Source: an uncultured Actinotalea sp. (GTDB lineage Bacteria > Actinomycetota > Actinomycetes > Actinomycetales > Cellulomonadaceae). From it: DNA of 20,405 nt. Location of the stretch: NCBI RefSeq assembly GCF_946885855.1, contig NZ_CAMPHH010000020.1, forward strand, positions 1-20,405. Reading direction: 5' to 3'. Position 1 is the stretch's first letter. Every line of letters starts with the position of its first letter. Shown here piece after piece: positions 1 to 9,928 of this stretch. The position numbers and the translations under genes were made by a program. Below the pieces are notes generated by a model. That model searched no databases, was not told the origin of the DNA, and was given only the letters and a program-made list of their open reading frames with translations.

Positions 1-172
1 AAGTCGACATTCACCCCGATATTTCTGGTGCCTGTCCCCGCGCCGCCGGTCCCGCCGCCCGGTCGTCGCCGCCGAGGCGCCCGCCGCCCCGGGGCTGCGC
101 GCCACGGCCGCGGCCCCGGCCGCCGACGCCGACGCCGCGACCCCAGCCACCGGCGCCGCGGCAGCGGCTCCC

Positions 173-2208
173 GTGGCCGGTCCCGTGCCCGTGCCCGCCG
201 CCCCGGACGCACCGCTGTCGATCGGCCGGATCCCCGTCGTCGACGTGGAGCCCGTGCTCGAGGCGGGGCGCTGGCCTGCGAAGGCCGTCGTCGGCGAGGC
301 CGTCGAGGTCACCGCGACGGTCTTCCGCGAGGGCCACGACGCCGTGGCGGCCTCCGCCGTGCTCGTCGCGCCCGACGGGACCGACCACACCCGGGTCCGC
401 ATGGACGTCGTCAACAAGGGGCTGGACCACTACCGCGCGGACCTCGTCCCGGACGCCGAGGGCGCGTGGGGCTTCCGCGTCGAGGGCTGGTCGGACCCGT
501 ACGGCACGTGGAGCCACGACGCCGCGATCAAGGTCGAGGCCGGCGTCGACGTCGAGCTCATGCTCGCCGAGGGCGCCGCCCTGCTCGAGCGTGCCGCGGA
601 CCGGCCGGCCGTCGACGACGCGGGACGCACCGTGCTCCTCGACGCCGTGGCGTCCCTGCGCGACACGCGGCGCTCGCCGGGCGACCGCCTCGCGGCCGGG
701 CTGTCCGACGCCGTGGTCGCCGTGCTGGACGGCGCACCGCTGCGGGAGTACCTCAGCCCCTCGCCCACCTACCCGCTCCTGGTCCAGCGCGAGAAGGCGC
801 TCGTCGGCTCCTGGTACGAGTTCTTCCCCCGGTCCGAGGGGGCGACGTTCGACGAGACCACCGGGCGCTGGCGCTCCGGCACGCTGCGCACCGCCGCCGA
901 GCGCCTGCCCGCGATCGCCGCGATGGGCTTCGACGTCGTCTACCTCACCCCGATCCACCCGATCGGCACCACGCACCGCAAGGGCCGCAACAACTCGCTG
1001 ACCACCGAGCCCGGCGACCCGGGCTCGCCCTACGCGATCGGCTCGCCCGACGGCGGCCACGACGCGATCCACCCCGAGCTGGGGACCTTCGAGGACTTCG
1101 ACTTCTTCGTCGAGCAGGCCCGGGCCCAGGGTCTGGAGGTCGCGCTCGACGTCGCGCTGCAGTGCTCGCCGGACCACCCGTGGGTCACCGAGCACCCGGA
1201 GTGGTTCACGACCCGCATCGACGGCACGATCGCGTACGCGGAGAACCCGCCGAAGAAGTACCAGGACATCTACCCCCTGAACTTCGACAACGACCCCGAG
1301 GGCATCTACGTCGAGATGCGCCGGGTGCTCCAGGTCTGGATCGACCACGGCGTCACCGCGTTCCGCGTCGACAACCCGCACACCAAGCCGCTGGTGTTCT
1401 GGGAGCGGATCCTGCGCGACGTCGCCGCGGACCACCCCGAGGTCGTCTTCCTCTCCGAGGCGTTCACCCGCCCGGCGATGATGCACACCCTGGCGAAGAT
1501 CGGCTTCCACCAGTCGTACACGTACTTCACCTGGCGCAACACGAAGGAGGAGATCGAGGAGTACCTGACCGAGGTCTCCGGCCGGCCCGCGGCCTACATG
1601 CGGCCGAGCTTCTGGCCGACGACCCACGACATCCTCACCCCGTACATGCAGCACGGCGGCGCAGCGGCGTTCGCGATCCGCGCCGTCCTGGCCGCCACCG
1701 GCTCACCGACCTGGGGGATCTACTCCGGCTACGAGCTCGTGGAGAACGTGCCCCGGCCCGGCGTCGAGGAACAGATCGACAACGAGAAGTACGAGTTCAA
1801 GCCGCGCGACTGGGCGCTGGCCGAGGAGATCGGCATCGCGCGGCTGCTCGGCCAGCTCAACGCGATCCGCCGGGAGCACCCCGCCCTGCAGCGCCTCCGG
1901 GGCCTGACCGTGCACCGCACGTCCGACGACGCGATCGTGGCCTTCTCGCGCAGGGTCACCGCCGCCCAGTCCCCGACCGGGGTCGAGGACACGGTGGTCG
2001 TCGTCGTCAACACCGACCCGCACCACACCCGGGACGGCGTCGTGCAGCTGGACCTGGCGGCCCTCGGCCTGCCGGCGCCCGAGGGGGACGAGCCGGTGCT
2101 CGCCGCGCACGACCTGCTGTCCGGCGCGGTCTACGCCTGGGGGGCCCGTCCGTACGTCCGCCTCGACCCGTGGGCCCAGTGCGCCCACGTGATCCACGTG
2201 AGGAATCT

Positions 2209-2212
<4 letters not shown>
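173..2212 (+). CDS. glgE: Alpha-1,4-glucan:maltose-1-phosphate maltosyltransferase GlgE
   Basis: GlgE moves maltosyl units from alpha-maltose-1-phosphate to the non-reducing end of alpha-1,4-glucan in the cytoplasm. Counting from the GTG at 173 (679 aa), a GlgE N-terminal beta-domain covers about residues 17-200. A GH13_3 barrel follows, with the GlgE signature [14 protein letters not shown]. The expected nucleophile is D400 (FRVDNPHTK), the acid/base is E429 (FLSEAF) and the third carboxylate is D486 (PTTHD). A C-terminal beta-domain ends at VIHVRNL. The start is uncertain. The same frame is open back to the window edge, is Ala/Pro-rich with G/C in third positions from about base 32, and contains no earlier ATG, GTG or TTG. 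No clear ribosome site precedes 173, so the real start may lie left of the window. The stop overlaps the treS start by 4 nt. The assignment is firm; only the start is in doubt. Confidence 0.95.
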
Positions 2213-4002
<1,790 letters not shown>

Positions 4003-4027
4003 CCCGGGCGAGCAGGACGGCACCGCT

Positions 4028-4043
4028 CGCGCGCCGGCGCGCG
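4028..4043. repeat. 16-bp perfect GC palindrome between treS and maltokinase gene
   Basis: The 70-bp gap between treS and the maltokinase gene contains a perfect palindrome of alternating C and G around a central CCGG. As RNA it could form a 6-bp stem with a CCGG tetraloop. No T-tract follows, so it is not a convincing terminator. It could be an mRNA processing or pausing site, or simply a product of base composition. Confidence 0.4.
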
Positions 4044-4072
4044 GCAGGACCAGACCGACCACCGGAGGTGGC

Positions 4073-5440
4073 ATGACCCCCAGCACGACGGATCACCCGC
4101 TGCCCGGCCGCGCGCCCGCCGACGACGGCGTCATGCCGCTGCTCGCGGGGTGGCTGCCCGACCGACGCTGGTTCCCCGACAAGGGCACCGCCGGCTCCGT
4201 CGAGCGGGTCGCCGTGGTCGACCTCGTCGACCCCGAGGCCGAGGGTGAGGTGGGCCTGCACCTGCTGCGCCTGCCGTCCGGGGCGCTGCTCCAGGTGCCG
4301 CTCGTGGTCCGCCCGGACGGCGACGCCCTGCCCGAGGCGCTGCGACCCGCCGTCGTCGGCACGACGTCGTCCGGGAGGGTCGTGGTCGACGGCTGTCACG
4401 ACCCGGCGTTCGTCCGCGCCTGGCTCGCCGCCGCGGCCCGACCCGGCGGGCCGTCGCCCCGGCCCGAGCCGCCCGACCTCACCGGGATGCGCATCCTGTC
4501 CGGCGAGCAGTCGAACACCTCCGTCGTGCTCCCGTCGCTGCACCCGCCGGCGATCCTCAAGGTCTTCCGTGGCGTCAGCACGGGGGCGAACCCGGACGTC
4601 GAGGTCCCGCTCGCGCTGAGCAAGGTCGGCTGGCACGGTGTGCCGCGGCCGTTGGCCTGGCTCACCGGGGCGTGGCCCGCCGGCCCGGGCCCCGTCGCCG
4701 GCGGAGGCACGGACGCAGGTCACCTGGGCGTGCTCAGCGAGCTCGTGCTCGGCGCCCGGGACGGCTTCGAGCTCGCGTGCCGGTACGCGGGCGAGGACGC
4801 GTCGTTCGGGGAGCTCGCCCAGGACCTCGGCCGCACGACCGCCCAGATGCACGCGGCCCTGCGCTCCGCGCTGCCCACGGACGCCCCGACGAGCGCCCCG
4901 ACGGACGGCGTCGTCGCCGTCCTCCGGGCGCGTGCCGCCGCGGCCGTCGCGGCCGCGCCCGCCCTCGCCGACCGGGCCCCGGCGGTCGAGGAGCTCTACG
5001 CGCAGGTCGGCAGCCTGACCGACCTGCCGCCGCTGCAGCGGGTGCACGGCGACTACCACCTCGGCCAGGTCCTGCACTCCGTCGGCCAGGGGTGGTCCGT
5101 GCTCGACTTCGAGGGCGAGCCCTCGGCCTCGGAGGAGGAACGGAACCGTCCCGACCTCGCCCTGCGCGACCTCGCCGGCATGCTGCGCTCGATCGACTAC
5201 GCGGCCGCTGTCGGCGGGGCCCGGGAACCGGGCTGGGCGGAGGAGGCGCGGGCCCGTCTCGTCGCCGGCTACGACGCGGGGGCCGGCACCACCGGCGCCC
5301 ACCCCGAGACCACCATGCTGCTGCGTGCCCTGGAGCTCGACAAGGCGCTGTACGAGGTGGTCTACGAGTCCCGCAACCGGCCGACCTGGGTCGACATCCC
5401 GCTCGCGGCGGTGGACCGCCTGGTGCTCGCCGCACGCTGA
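4073..5440 (+). CDS. mak: Maltokinase (Mak/Pep2)
   Basis: This ATP-dependent kinase phosphorylates maltose to alpha-maltose-1-phosphate, the donor used by GlgE. The protein is 455 aa, typical of a stand-alone actinobacterial maltokinase. The N-terminal cap includes LPDRRWFPDKG. The catalytic core has the aminoglycoside-phosphotransferase-like fold: HGDYHLGQ at residues 325-332, with D327 the likely catalytic base, and the metal-binding D345 in VLDFEGEP. The C-terminal part ends near YESRNRPTWVDIPL, as in other maltokinases. The ATG at 4073 has GGAGG 4 nt upstream. In some actinobacteria the kinase is fused to TreS; here it is a separate gene 70 bp downstream, so a TreS-maltokinase complex is possible but not shown. 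Confidence 0.94.
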   Translation: MTPSTTDHPLPGRAPADDGVMPLLAGWLPDRRWFPDKGTAGSVERVAVVDLVDPEAEGEVGLHLLRLPSGALLQVPLVVRPDGDALPEALRPAVVGTTSSGRVVVDGCHDPAFVRAWLAAAARPGGPSPRPEPPDLTGMRILSGEQSNTSVVLPSLHPPAILKVFRGVSTGANPDVEVPLALSKVGWHGVPRPLAWLTGAWPAGPGPVAGGGTDAGHLGVLSELVLGARDGFELACRYAGEDASFGELAQDLGRTTAQMHAALRSALPTDAPTSAPTDGVVAVLRARAAAAVAAAPALADRAPAVEELYAQVGSLTDLPPLQRVHGDYHLGQVLHSVGQGWSVLDFEGEPSASEEERNRPDLALRDLAGMLRSIDYAAAVGGAREPGWAEEARARLVAGYDAGAGTTGAHPETTMLLRALELDKALYEVVYESRNRPTWVDIPLAAVDRLVLAAR

Positions 5441-5519
5441 GCCGCCGACCCGCCGCCGGTGACGATCAAGGGTCGACTCCTCCGTGCACGGCCCCGGGCA
5501 GCGTGGCAGGGTACAGACC

Positions 5520-7736
5520 ATGAGCACCACGCCACCGTCCCCGGTCCGGCCGGAACCTCGTCCCGTCGCCCGTGAGGAGCTGGAGGCGCTGGCCTCCGGC
5601 ACCCACGTCGACCCACACCGCGTGCTCGGCGCGCACGCGGACGGTGACGTGGTGACCGTGCGCACGCTGCGGCCGCTCGCGGACGCCGTCGTCGTCGTCA
5701 CCCCGCACGGCGAGCACGAGGCGACGCACGAGCACCAGGGCGTCTGGGTCGCGACCCTGCCCGGGCCCGACGTTCCGGACTACCGCCTCAGGGTCACCTA
5801 CGGCACCGACGTCACGACGACGGACGACCCGTACCGGTTCCTGCCGACGCTCGGCGAGATGGACCTGCACCTCGTCGCGGAGGGCCGGCACGAGGAGCTG
5901 TGGACGGTCCTCGGCGCGAACCCGCGGGCGTACCCGAGCGTCCTGGGCGACGTCACCGGCACGGCGTTCGCCGTGTGGGCGCCGAACGCCCGGGCCGTGC
6001 GCCTCGTCGGCGACTTCAACCACTGGCAGGGCTCCGCCCACGCGCTGCGCACGCTCGGCAGCAGCGGCGTCTGGGAGATCTTCGTGCCGGGCGTCGGCCC
6101 GGGCGCGCGCTACAAGTTCGAGATCCTCACCGCGGACGGCTCGTGGCGGCAGAAGGCCGACCCGATGGCCAAGGGCACGGAGGTGCCCCCGGCGACGGCG
6201 TCCGTCGTCGTGGCGTCGTCGCACGAGTGGCACGACGCTGCCTGGCTCGAGCGCCGGGCCGCCTCCGACCCGCACCACGGCCCGATCAGCATCTACGAGG
6301 TGCACCTCGGCTCGTGGCGCCCCGGCCTCAGCTACCGCGAGCTCGCCGACCAGCTCACCGAGTACGTCCTGTCCACGGGGTTCACGCACGTCGAGCTCAT
6401 GCCGGTCGCGGAGCACCCGTTCGGCGGCTCGTGGGGCTACCAGGTCAGCTCGTACTACGCGCCGACGTCGCGCTTCGGCCACCCCGACGACTTCCGGTAC
6501 CTCGTGGACCGGCTCCACCAGGCGGGCATCGGCGTGATCCTGGACTGGGTGCCGGCCCACTTCCCCAAGGACGAGTGGGCCCTGGGGCGCTTCGACGGGA
6601 CGCCCCTGTACGAGCACCCCGACCCGCTGCTCGGCGAGCAGCCCGACTGGGGCACGTTCGTCTTCAACTTCGGCCGGAACGAGGTGCGCAACTTCCTCGT
6701 CGCCAACGCCACCTACTGGCTCGAGGAGTTCCACGTCGACGGCCTCCGCGTCGACGCGGTCGCCTCCATGCTCTACCTGGACTACTCCCGCAGCCACGGT
6801 CAGTGGCGCCCCAACATCCACGGCGGGCGCGAGAACCTCGAGGCCATCCGCTTCATCCAGGAGGCCAACGCGACGGCGTACCGGCGCACCCCCGGCGTCA
6901 TGATGATCGCCGAGGAGTCCACCGCGTGGCCCGGCGTGACGACGCCCACCGACCACGGCGGCCTCGGCTTCGGCCTGAAGTGGAACATGGGCTGGATGAA
7001 CGACACCCTCCGCTACCTGGCGGAGGAGCCGATCAACCGGCGCTACCACCACCACGAGGCCACCTTCTCCCTCGTCTACGCCTTCTCGGAGCACTTCGTC
7101 CTGCCGCTCAGCCACGACGAGGTCGTCCACGGCAAGGGCTCGCTCATCCGGAAGATGCCGGGCGACGAGTGGCAGGAGACGGCCGGCCTGCGGTGCCTGT
7201 TCGCCTACCAGTGGTCGCACCCGGGCAAGCAGCTGCTCTTCATGGGCAGCGAGTTCGGCCAGACCGCGGAGTGGAGCGAGGGCCGGAGCCTCGACTGGCA
7301 CCTGCTCCAGTACGACCGCCACGCCGGGGTCAGCCGCCTCGTCACCGACCTCAACCGGGTCTACCGCGAGGAGCCGGCCTTCTGGCGCCTCGACGCCGAC
7401 CCGGCCGGGTTCGAGTGGATCGACGCCCAGGACGCCGGTCACAACGTCCTGTCCTACATCCGACGGGACGGGACGGGACGGAGCGTCGTCGTCGTGGTGA
7501 ACTTCGCGGGCACGGCGCACGAGGGTTACCACCTCGGCCTGCCGCACGGCGGGACGTGGCGCGAGGCGCTCAACACCGACAGCGAGGTCTACGGGGGCTC
7601 GGGCGTCGGGAACCTGGGTCGGGTCGAGGCCGTCCCGGAGACGCGGCACGCCCAGAGCCACTCGGTCCGCCTGCGGGTCCCGCCGCTCGGCGCGATCTTC
7701 CTCGTGCCCGAGGGCCAGGAGCCCGCAGCACCCTGA
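5520..7736 (+). CDS. glgB: 1,4-alpha-glucan branching enzyme GlgB
   Basis: GlgB forms alpha-1,6 branches in alpha-glucan, acting on chains extended by GlgE. The protein is 738 aa. It has an extra N-terminal module (about residues 20-105), a CBM48 module (about 115-215, with [20 protein letters not shown]), a GH13_9 barrel and a C-terminal beta-domain. Key residues are D342 in DWVPAHF, nucleophile D412 in GLRVDAV, acid/base E465 in IAEES, and D533 in [12 protein letters not shown]. These match E. coli GlgB D405, E458 and D526 with a constant offset of 7. The ATG at 5520 has CAGGG about 8 nt upstream. An in-frame GTG at 5484 lacks a ribosome site and adds 12 unconserved residues, so it was not used. 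The gene lies 79 bp after the maltokinase gene. Confidence 0.95.
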   Translation: MSTTPPSPVRPEPRPVAREELEALASGTHVDPHRVLGAHADGDVVTVRTLRPLADAVVVVTPHGEHEATHEHQGVWVATLPGPDVPDYRLRVTYGTDVTTTDDPYRFLPTLGEMDLHLVAEGRHEELWTVLGANPRAYPSVLGDVTGTAFAVWAPNARAVRLVGDFNHWQGSAHALRTLGSSGVWEIFVPGVGPGARYKFEILTADGSWRQKADPMAKGTEVPPATASVVVASSHEWHDAAWLERRAASDPHHGPISIYEVHLGSWRPGLSYRELADQLTEYVLSTGFTHVELMPVAEHPFGGSWGYQVSSYYAPTSRFGHPDDFRYLVDRLHQAGIGVILDWVPAHFPKDEWALGRFDGTPLYEHPDPLLGEQPDWGTFVFNFGRNEVRNFLVANATYWLEEFHVDGLRVDAVASMLYLDYSRSHGQWRPNIHGGRENLEAIRFIQEANATAYRRTPGVMMIAEESTAWPGVTTPTDHGGLGFGLKWNMGWMNDTLRYLAEEPINRRYHHHEATFSLVYAFSEHFVLPLSHDEVVHGKGSLIRKMPGDEWQETAGLRCLFAYQWSHPGKQLLFMGSEFGQTAEWSEGRSLDWHLLQYDRHAGVSRLVTDLNRVYREEPAFWRLDADPAGFEWIDAQDAGHNVLSYIRRDGTGRSVVVVVNFAGTAHEGYHLGLPHGGTWREALNTDSEVYGGSGVGNLGRVEAVPETRHAQSHSVRLRVPPLGAIFLVPEGQEPAAP

Positions 7737-7755
7737 CGCAAGCCTGACAGGGCAG

Positions 7756-7792
7756 CGGCCCGGGAGGACGGGAGACCCGTCGCCCCGGGCCG
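7756..7792 (+). terminator. Bipartite hairpin terminator after glgB
   Basis: A hairpin starts 20 nt after the glgB stop. The outer stem is 9 bp (7756-7764 with 7784-7792), followed by a 2x2 internal mismatch. An inner 6-bp stem (7767-7772 with 7776-7781) closes on an AGA loop. The sequence after it on the plus strand is TTGCTGT, only weakly T-rich, as is common for GC-rich actinobacterial terminators. It lies between convergent genes and could act in both directions. Confidence 0.75.
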
Positions 7793-7845
7793 TTGCTGTC
7801 GTCGCGCCGGCGCGCGTGCCAGGAGAGCGCGCAGGCCGGCGCGCT

Positions 7846-7896
7846 GGTCAGTAGAGCGCGCCGGTCAGTAGAGCGCGCCGGTCAGTAGAGCGCGCT
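7846..7896. repeat. Three tandem 17-bp units spanning a gene's stop codon
   Basis: Three head-to-tail units of GGTCAGTAGAGCGCGCC occupy 7846-7862, 7863-7879 and 7880-7896; the last differs only in its final base. Read on the minus strand, each unit encodes ALY followed by TGA, the exact C-terminus of the thioredoxin-fold gene. Because 17 is not a multiple of 3, the three TGA codons (7882-7884, 7865-7867, 7848-7850) fall in three different frames. A degenerate copy matching 13 of 15 bases lies at 7818-7832. Confidence 0.95.
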
Positions 7897-8835
7897 GGCC
7901 AACGCGCGACGCGCCGCCGCGACCCGGGGGTCCGTGTCCCCCACGACAGAGAAGAGCTCGACCAGCCGCACCCGGGCGCGCTCCCGGTCCGGCCCGGCGG
8001 TCCGGCGCACCGTGTCGACCAGGCGCGCGAACGCGTCCTCGACCTTCCCGCCGAGAACGTCGAGATCGGCCACCACGAGCTGCGCGTCCACGTCGGCCGG
8101 GTCCTGCGCCGCCGCGGCACGGGCCGCTGCCGGGTCGACCGTCCGCGTCCGCCGCAGCAGCTCCACCTGCGCGAGCCCGACGCGCGCGTCCTCGTCCTTG
8201 GGGTTCTCCCCGAGCGCCTGGGTGTAGGCCGCCACGGCGGCGTCCAGGTCGTCGCGCTCGATCGCGTCGAACGCCTCCTGGTGCAGCGGCGGGAGCGGGG
8301 GCTCCTCCGGCTCGGCGGCCGGCGCGCCGTCGACCGGGACCCGGCCGGTGACCCCGTTGGCCTCGGCCATCTGCAGGACCTGGTCGATGACGGCCCGGAC
8401 CTGCTCCCCCGTCGCCTGCTCCAGCGGCGGCAGCGGCACGGCCTGGCCCTTGACCACGGCGACGACGGTGCTGCCCGACTGGGCCGAGACCGCCTGGGCG
8501 ACCTGCGGGCTGCGCTCGACGTCGATGCGCCCGACGAGCAGACGGCCCCCGAGCTCAGCGGCGATCTGCACGAGCGTGGCCGTGACCGAGCTGCTCGCGG
8601 CATCCCGCGCCGCCCACAACGTCAGCACGACCGGCACGTCCATCGACCGCTGGACCACCTCGGGGAACGAGGCCTCGGTGACGTCGACGACGACGCCCGC
8701 CGGGACCGCGTCGCCGTCGGTGCCGGTCGTGCCGGCGGGACCACCGGGCGCGGGTGCCGGCGGGCGGCCGAGGCTCGACAGGTCGACGGCGCCACGGACG
8801 TCGAGAGGGGGACGGGGGCCGGTGGGCTGCGTCAT
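7882..8835 (-). CDS. Thioredoxin-fold/TPR protein, YbbN (CnoX)-like, cysteine-free
   Basis: The protein is 317 aa, with a disordered Pro/Gly-rich N-terminus and then a thioredoxin-like domain at about residues 45-150. From about residue 195 there are TPR-like helices (EAFDAIERDDLDAAVAAYTQALGENPKDEDAR). The layout matches the YbbN/CnoX family of holdase co-chaperones. The usual WCxxC site is replaced by W74-A-A-R-D-A-A, and I find no cysteine anywhere, so redox activity is not expected; a chaperone or scaffold role is inferred. The ATG at 8835 has GGAG 8 nt upstream and begins MTQPTGPRPP. The frame is open further upstream to 9000, but that part overlaps the lipoprotein gene. The stop lies inside a 17-bp tandem repeat. 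The gene follows the lipoprotein gene by 76 bp. Confidence 0.87.
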   Translation of the reverse strand: MTQPTGPRPPLDVRGAVDLSSLGRPPAPAPGGPAGTTGTDGDAVPAGVVVDVTEASFPEVVQRSMDVPVVLTLWAARDAASSSVTATLVQIAAELGGRLLVGRIDVERSPQVAQAVSAQSGSTVVAVVKGQAVPLPPLEQATGEQVRAVIDQVLQMAEANGVTGRVPVDGAPAAEPEEPPLPPLHQEAFDAIERDDLDAAVAAYTQALGENPKDEDARVGLAQVELLRRTRTVDPAAARAAAAQDPADVDAQLVVADLDVLGGKVEDAFARLVDTVRRTAGPDRERARVRLVELFSVVGDTDPRVAAARRALASALY

Positions 8836-8853
8836 GCGGGTTCTCCGGAAGGG

Positions 8854-8914
8854 TCGGGCGTCGGGCGTCGGGCGGTGCCGGGTCAGGCGGTGCCGGGTGG
8901 GCGGTGCCGGGTCA
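8854..8914. repeat. Tandem repeats filling the gap between lipoprotein and thioredoxin-fold genes
   Basis: Two adjoining arrays make up most of this 76-bp gap. TCGGGCG occurs three times (8854-8860, 8861-8867, 8868-8874). GGCGGTGCCGGGTCA then occurs as 15, 14 and 15-bp copies (8871-8885, 8886-8899, 8900-8914). The rightmost copy includes the TGA stop of the lipoprotein gene on the minus strand, and the leftmost copy carries another TGA in a different frame. Confidence 0.92.
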
Positions 8915-9928
8915 GGAGCCGCTGGCTCCGGTGAGCGAGAACTCGGCGCCGAGCAGGGTGACCTGCTCGTCGCTGCCGGCCGGCGGGACGTCGAAGGCAA
9001 CGGTACCGACGAACGTCAGCTCGAGAGACGTCGCCAGGGTGGTCGCCCCACCGAGGAACGCGGCCGTCGCCGGGTCCACGGTCAGCGTGCTGTCGTCGAG
9101 CGTGATGGCGATGGTGAGCCGAAAGCCCCCGGTCACGATCGCGCCGCCGTCCGCCGTCCCGACGGCGACGGCGCCGTCCTCGAGCGGCACGACCTCCTCG
9201 GTCACCGCACCGCCGTTGGCCGCGCTCTGGGCGTACGCCTCGCGCAGACCGGCGATGTTCTCGCGCAGGCGGTCGGGGGCGAAGGTGCCGGCGTGCTCGG
9301 AGGCCTCGCCGTTGAGCAGGACGTCCACGTACCGCGGCAGGACCTCGGCGGGCGGCACCAGGACCTCGGTCGAGTCGGCGGGCACGGGCGCGTTGCCGAC
9401 CTCCGGCTGTGCGGTCGGCGGCATCTCGGTGCCGGGCAGCAGGCGGACCCACGACCACAGGCGGTACTGCTCGCGGGGCCCGGGCTGGACCAGCGTGAGC
9501 AGCAGCGGCGCCTGCAGGTCCGCCGGCGGCTCCGTCACGACGAGGATGGTGCGGGGCCACTCGTCGGTCGCCGTCGTGACGACCGACTGGACGCCGTCCG
9601 GCAGCGGCGTGACGGCGCCCTCGACCGCTCCGGCGGCGAGCGTGTACTCGGCCGCCCGCAGCGTTGCGGCGGGACCGGTGAGGCGGGGCGCCGCCGCGTC
9701 GACGGCCTGCGCCGCGTCCGCCTCGGCGACCGCGGTCGCGACCGCGTCGAGCACGCGGTCCACCTGCTCGGGGGTCACGGCGGCCGACGGCGTCGCGGGC
9801 ACGGGGTCGGGAGCGGGCTCCGGCAGGGGCTGCGCGCACCCGGCCAGCAGGAGGGCGCCGAGCACCGCCCCGACCGCGCGACCGCGCACGCCGGGCCCGC
9901 GCCCGCGGCGACTCGTCCGGCGGCTCAT
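8912..9928 (-). CDS. Secreted lipoprotein of unknown function
   Basis: The protein is 338 aa. It starts with an Arg-rich region, a hydrophobic stretch (AVGAVLGALLLAGC) and a lipobox LAGC with the acylated cysteine at C31. A Pro-rich linker follows, so it is probably anchored on the outside of the membrane. The mature part has helical segments (about residues 50-95) and many beta-strand-like segments near its end. I recognise no enzymatic motif. The ATG at 9926-9928 overlaps the stop of the upstream membrane-protein gene as ATGA and has GGAGGAG 5 nt upstream; the two genes are therefore probably translated together and may act together at the envelope. The stop codon lies in a tandem repeat. 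The lipoprotein call is firm; function is unknown. Confidence 0.88.
   Translation of the reverse strand: MSRRTSRRGRGPGVRGRAVGAVLGALLLAGCAQPLPEPAPDPVPATPSAAVTPEQVDRVLDAVATAVAEADAAQAVDAAAPRLTGPAATLRAAEYTLAAGAVEGAVTPLPDGVQSVVTTATDEWPRTILVVTEPPADLQAPLLLTLVQPGPREQYRLWSWVRLLPGTEMPPTAQPEVGNAPVPADSTEVLVPPAEVLPRYVDVLLNGEASEHAGTFAPDRLRENIAGLREAYAQSAANGGAVTEEVVPLEDGAVAVGTADGGAIVTGGFRLTIAITLDDSTLTVDPATAAFLGGATTLATSLELTFVGTVAFDVPPAGSDEQVTLLGAEFSLTGASGS

Noticed and set aside
5458..5469. The 12-mer GGTGACGATCAA occurs upstream of glgB and again at 11389-11400 in the divergent gap
   Set aside because: Shared 12-mers are expected by chance in 20 kb of GC-rich DNA, and the two lie at different distances and orientations relative to the starts.
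7846..7896. CRISPR-like array
   Set aside because: The units are 17 bp, directly adjacent with no spacers, and lie over a coding 3' end.
8836..9000. Upstream extension of the thioredoxin-fold frame
   Set aside because: It overlaps the lipoprotein 3' end and the tandem repeats; the ATG at 8835 has a proper ribosome site.
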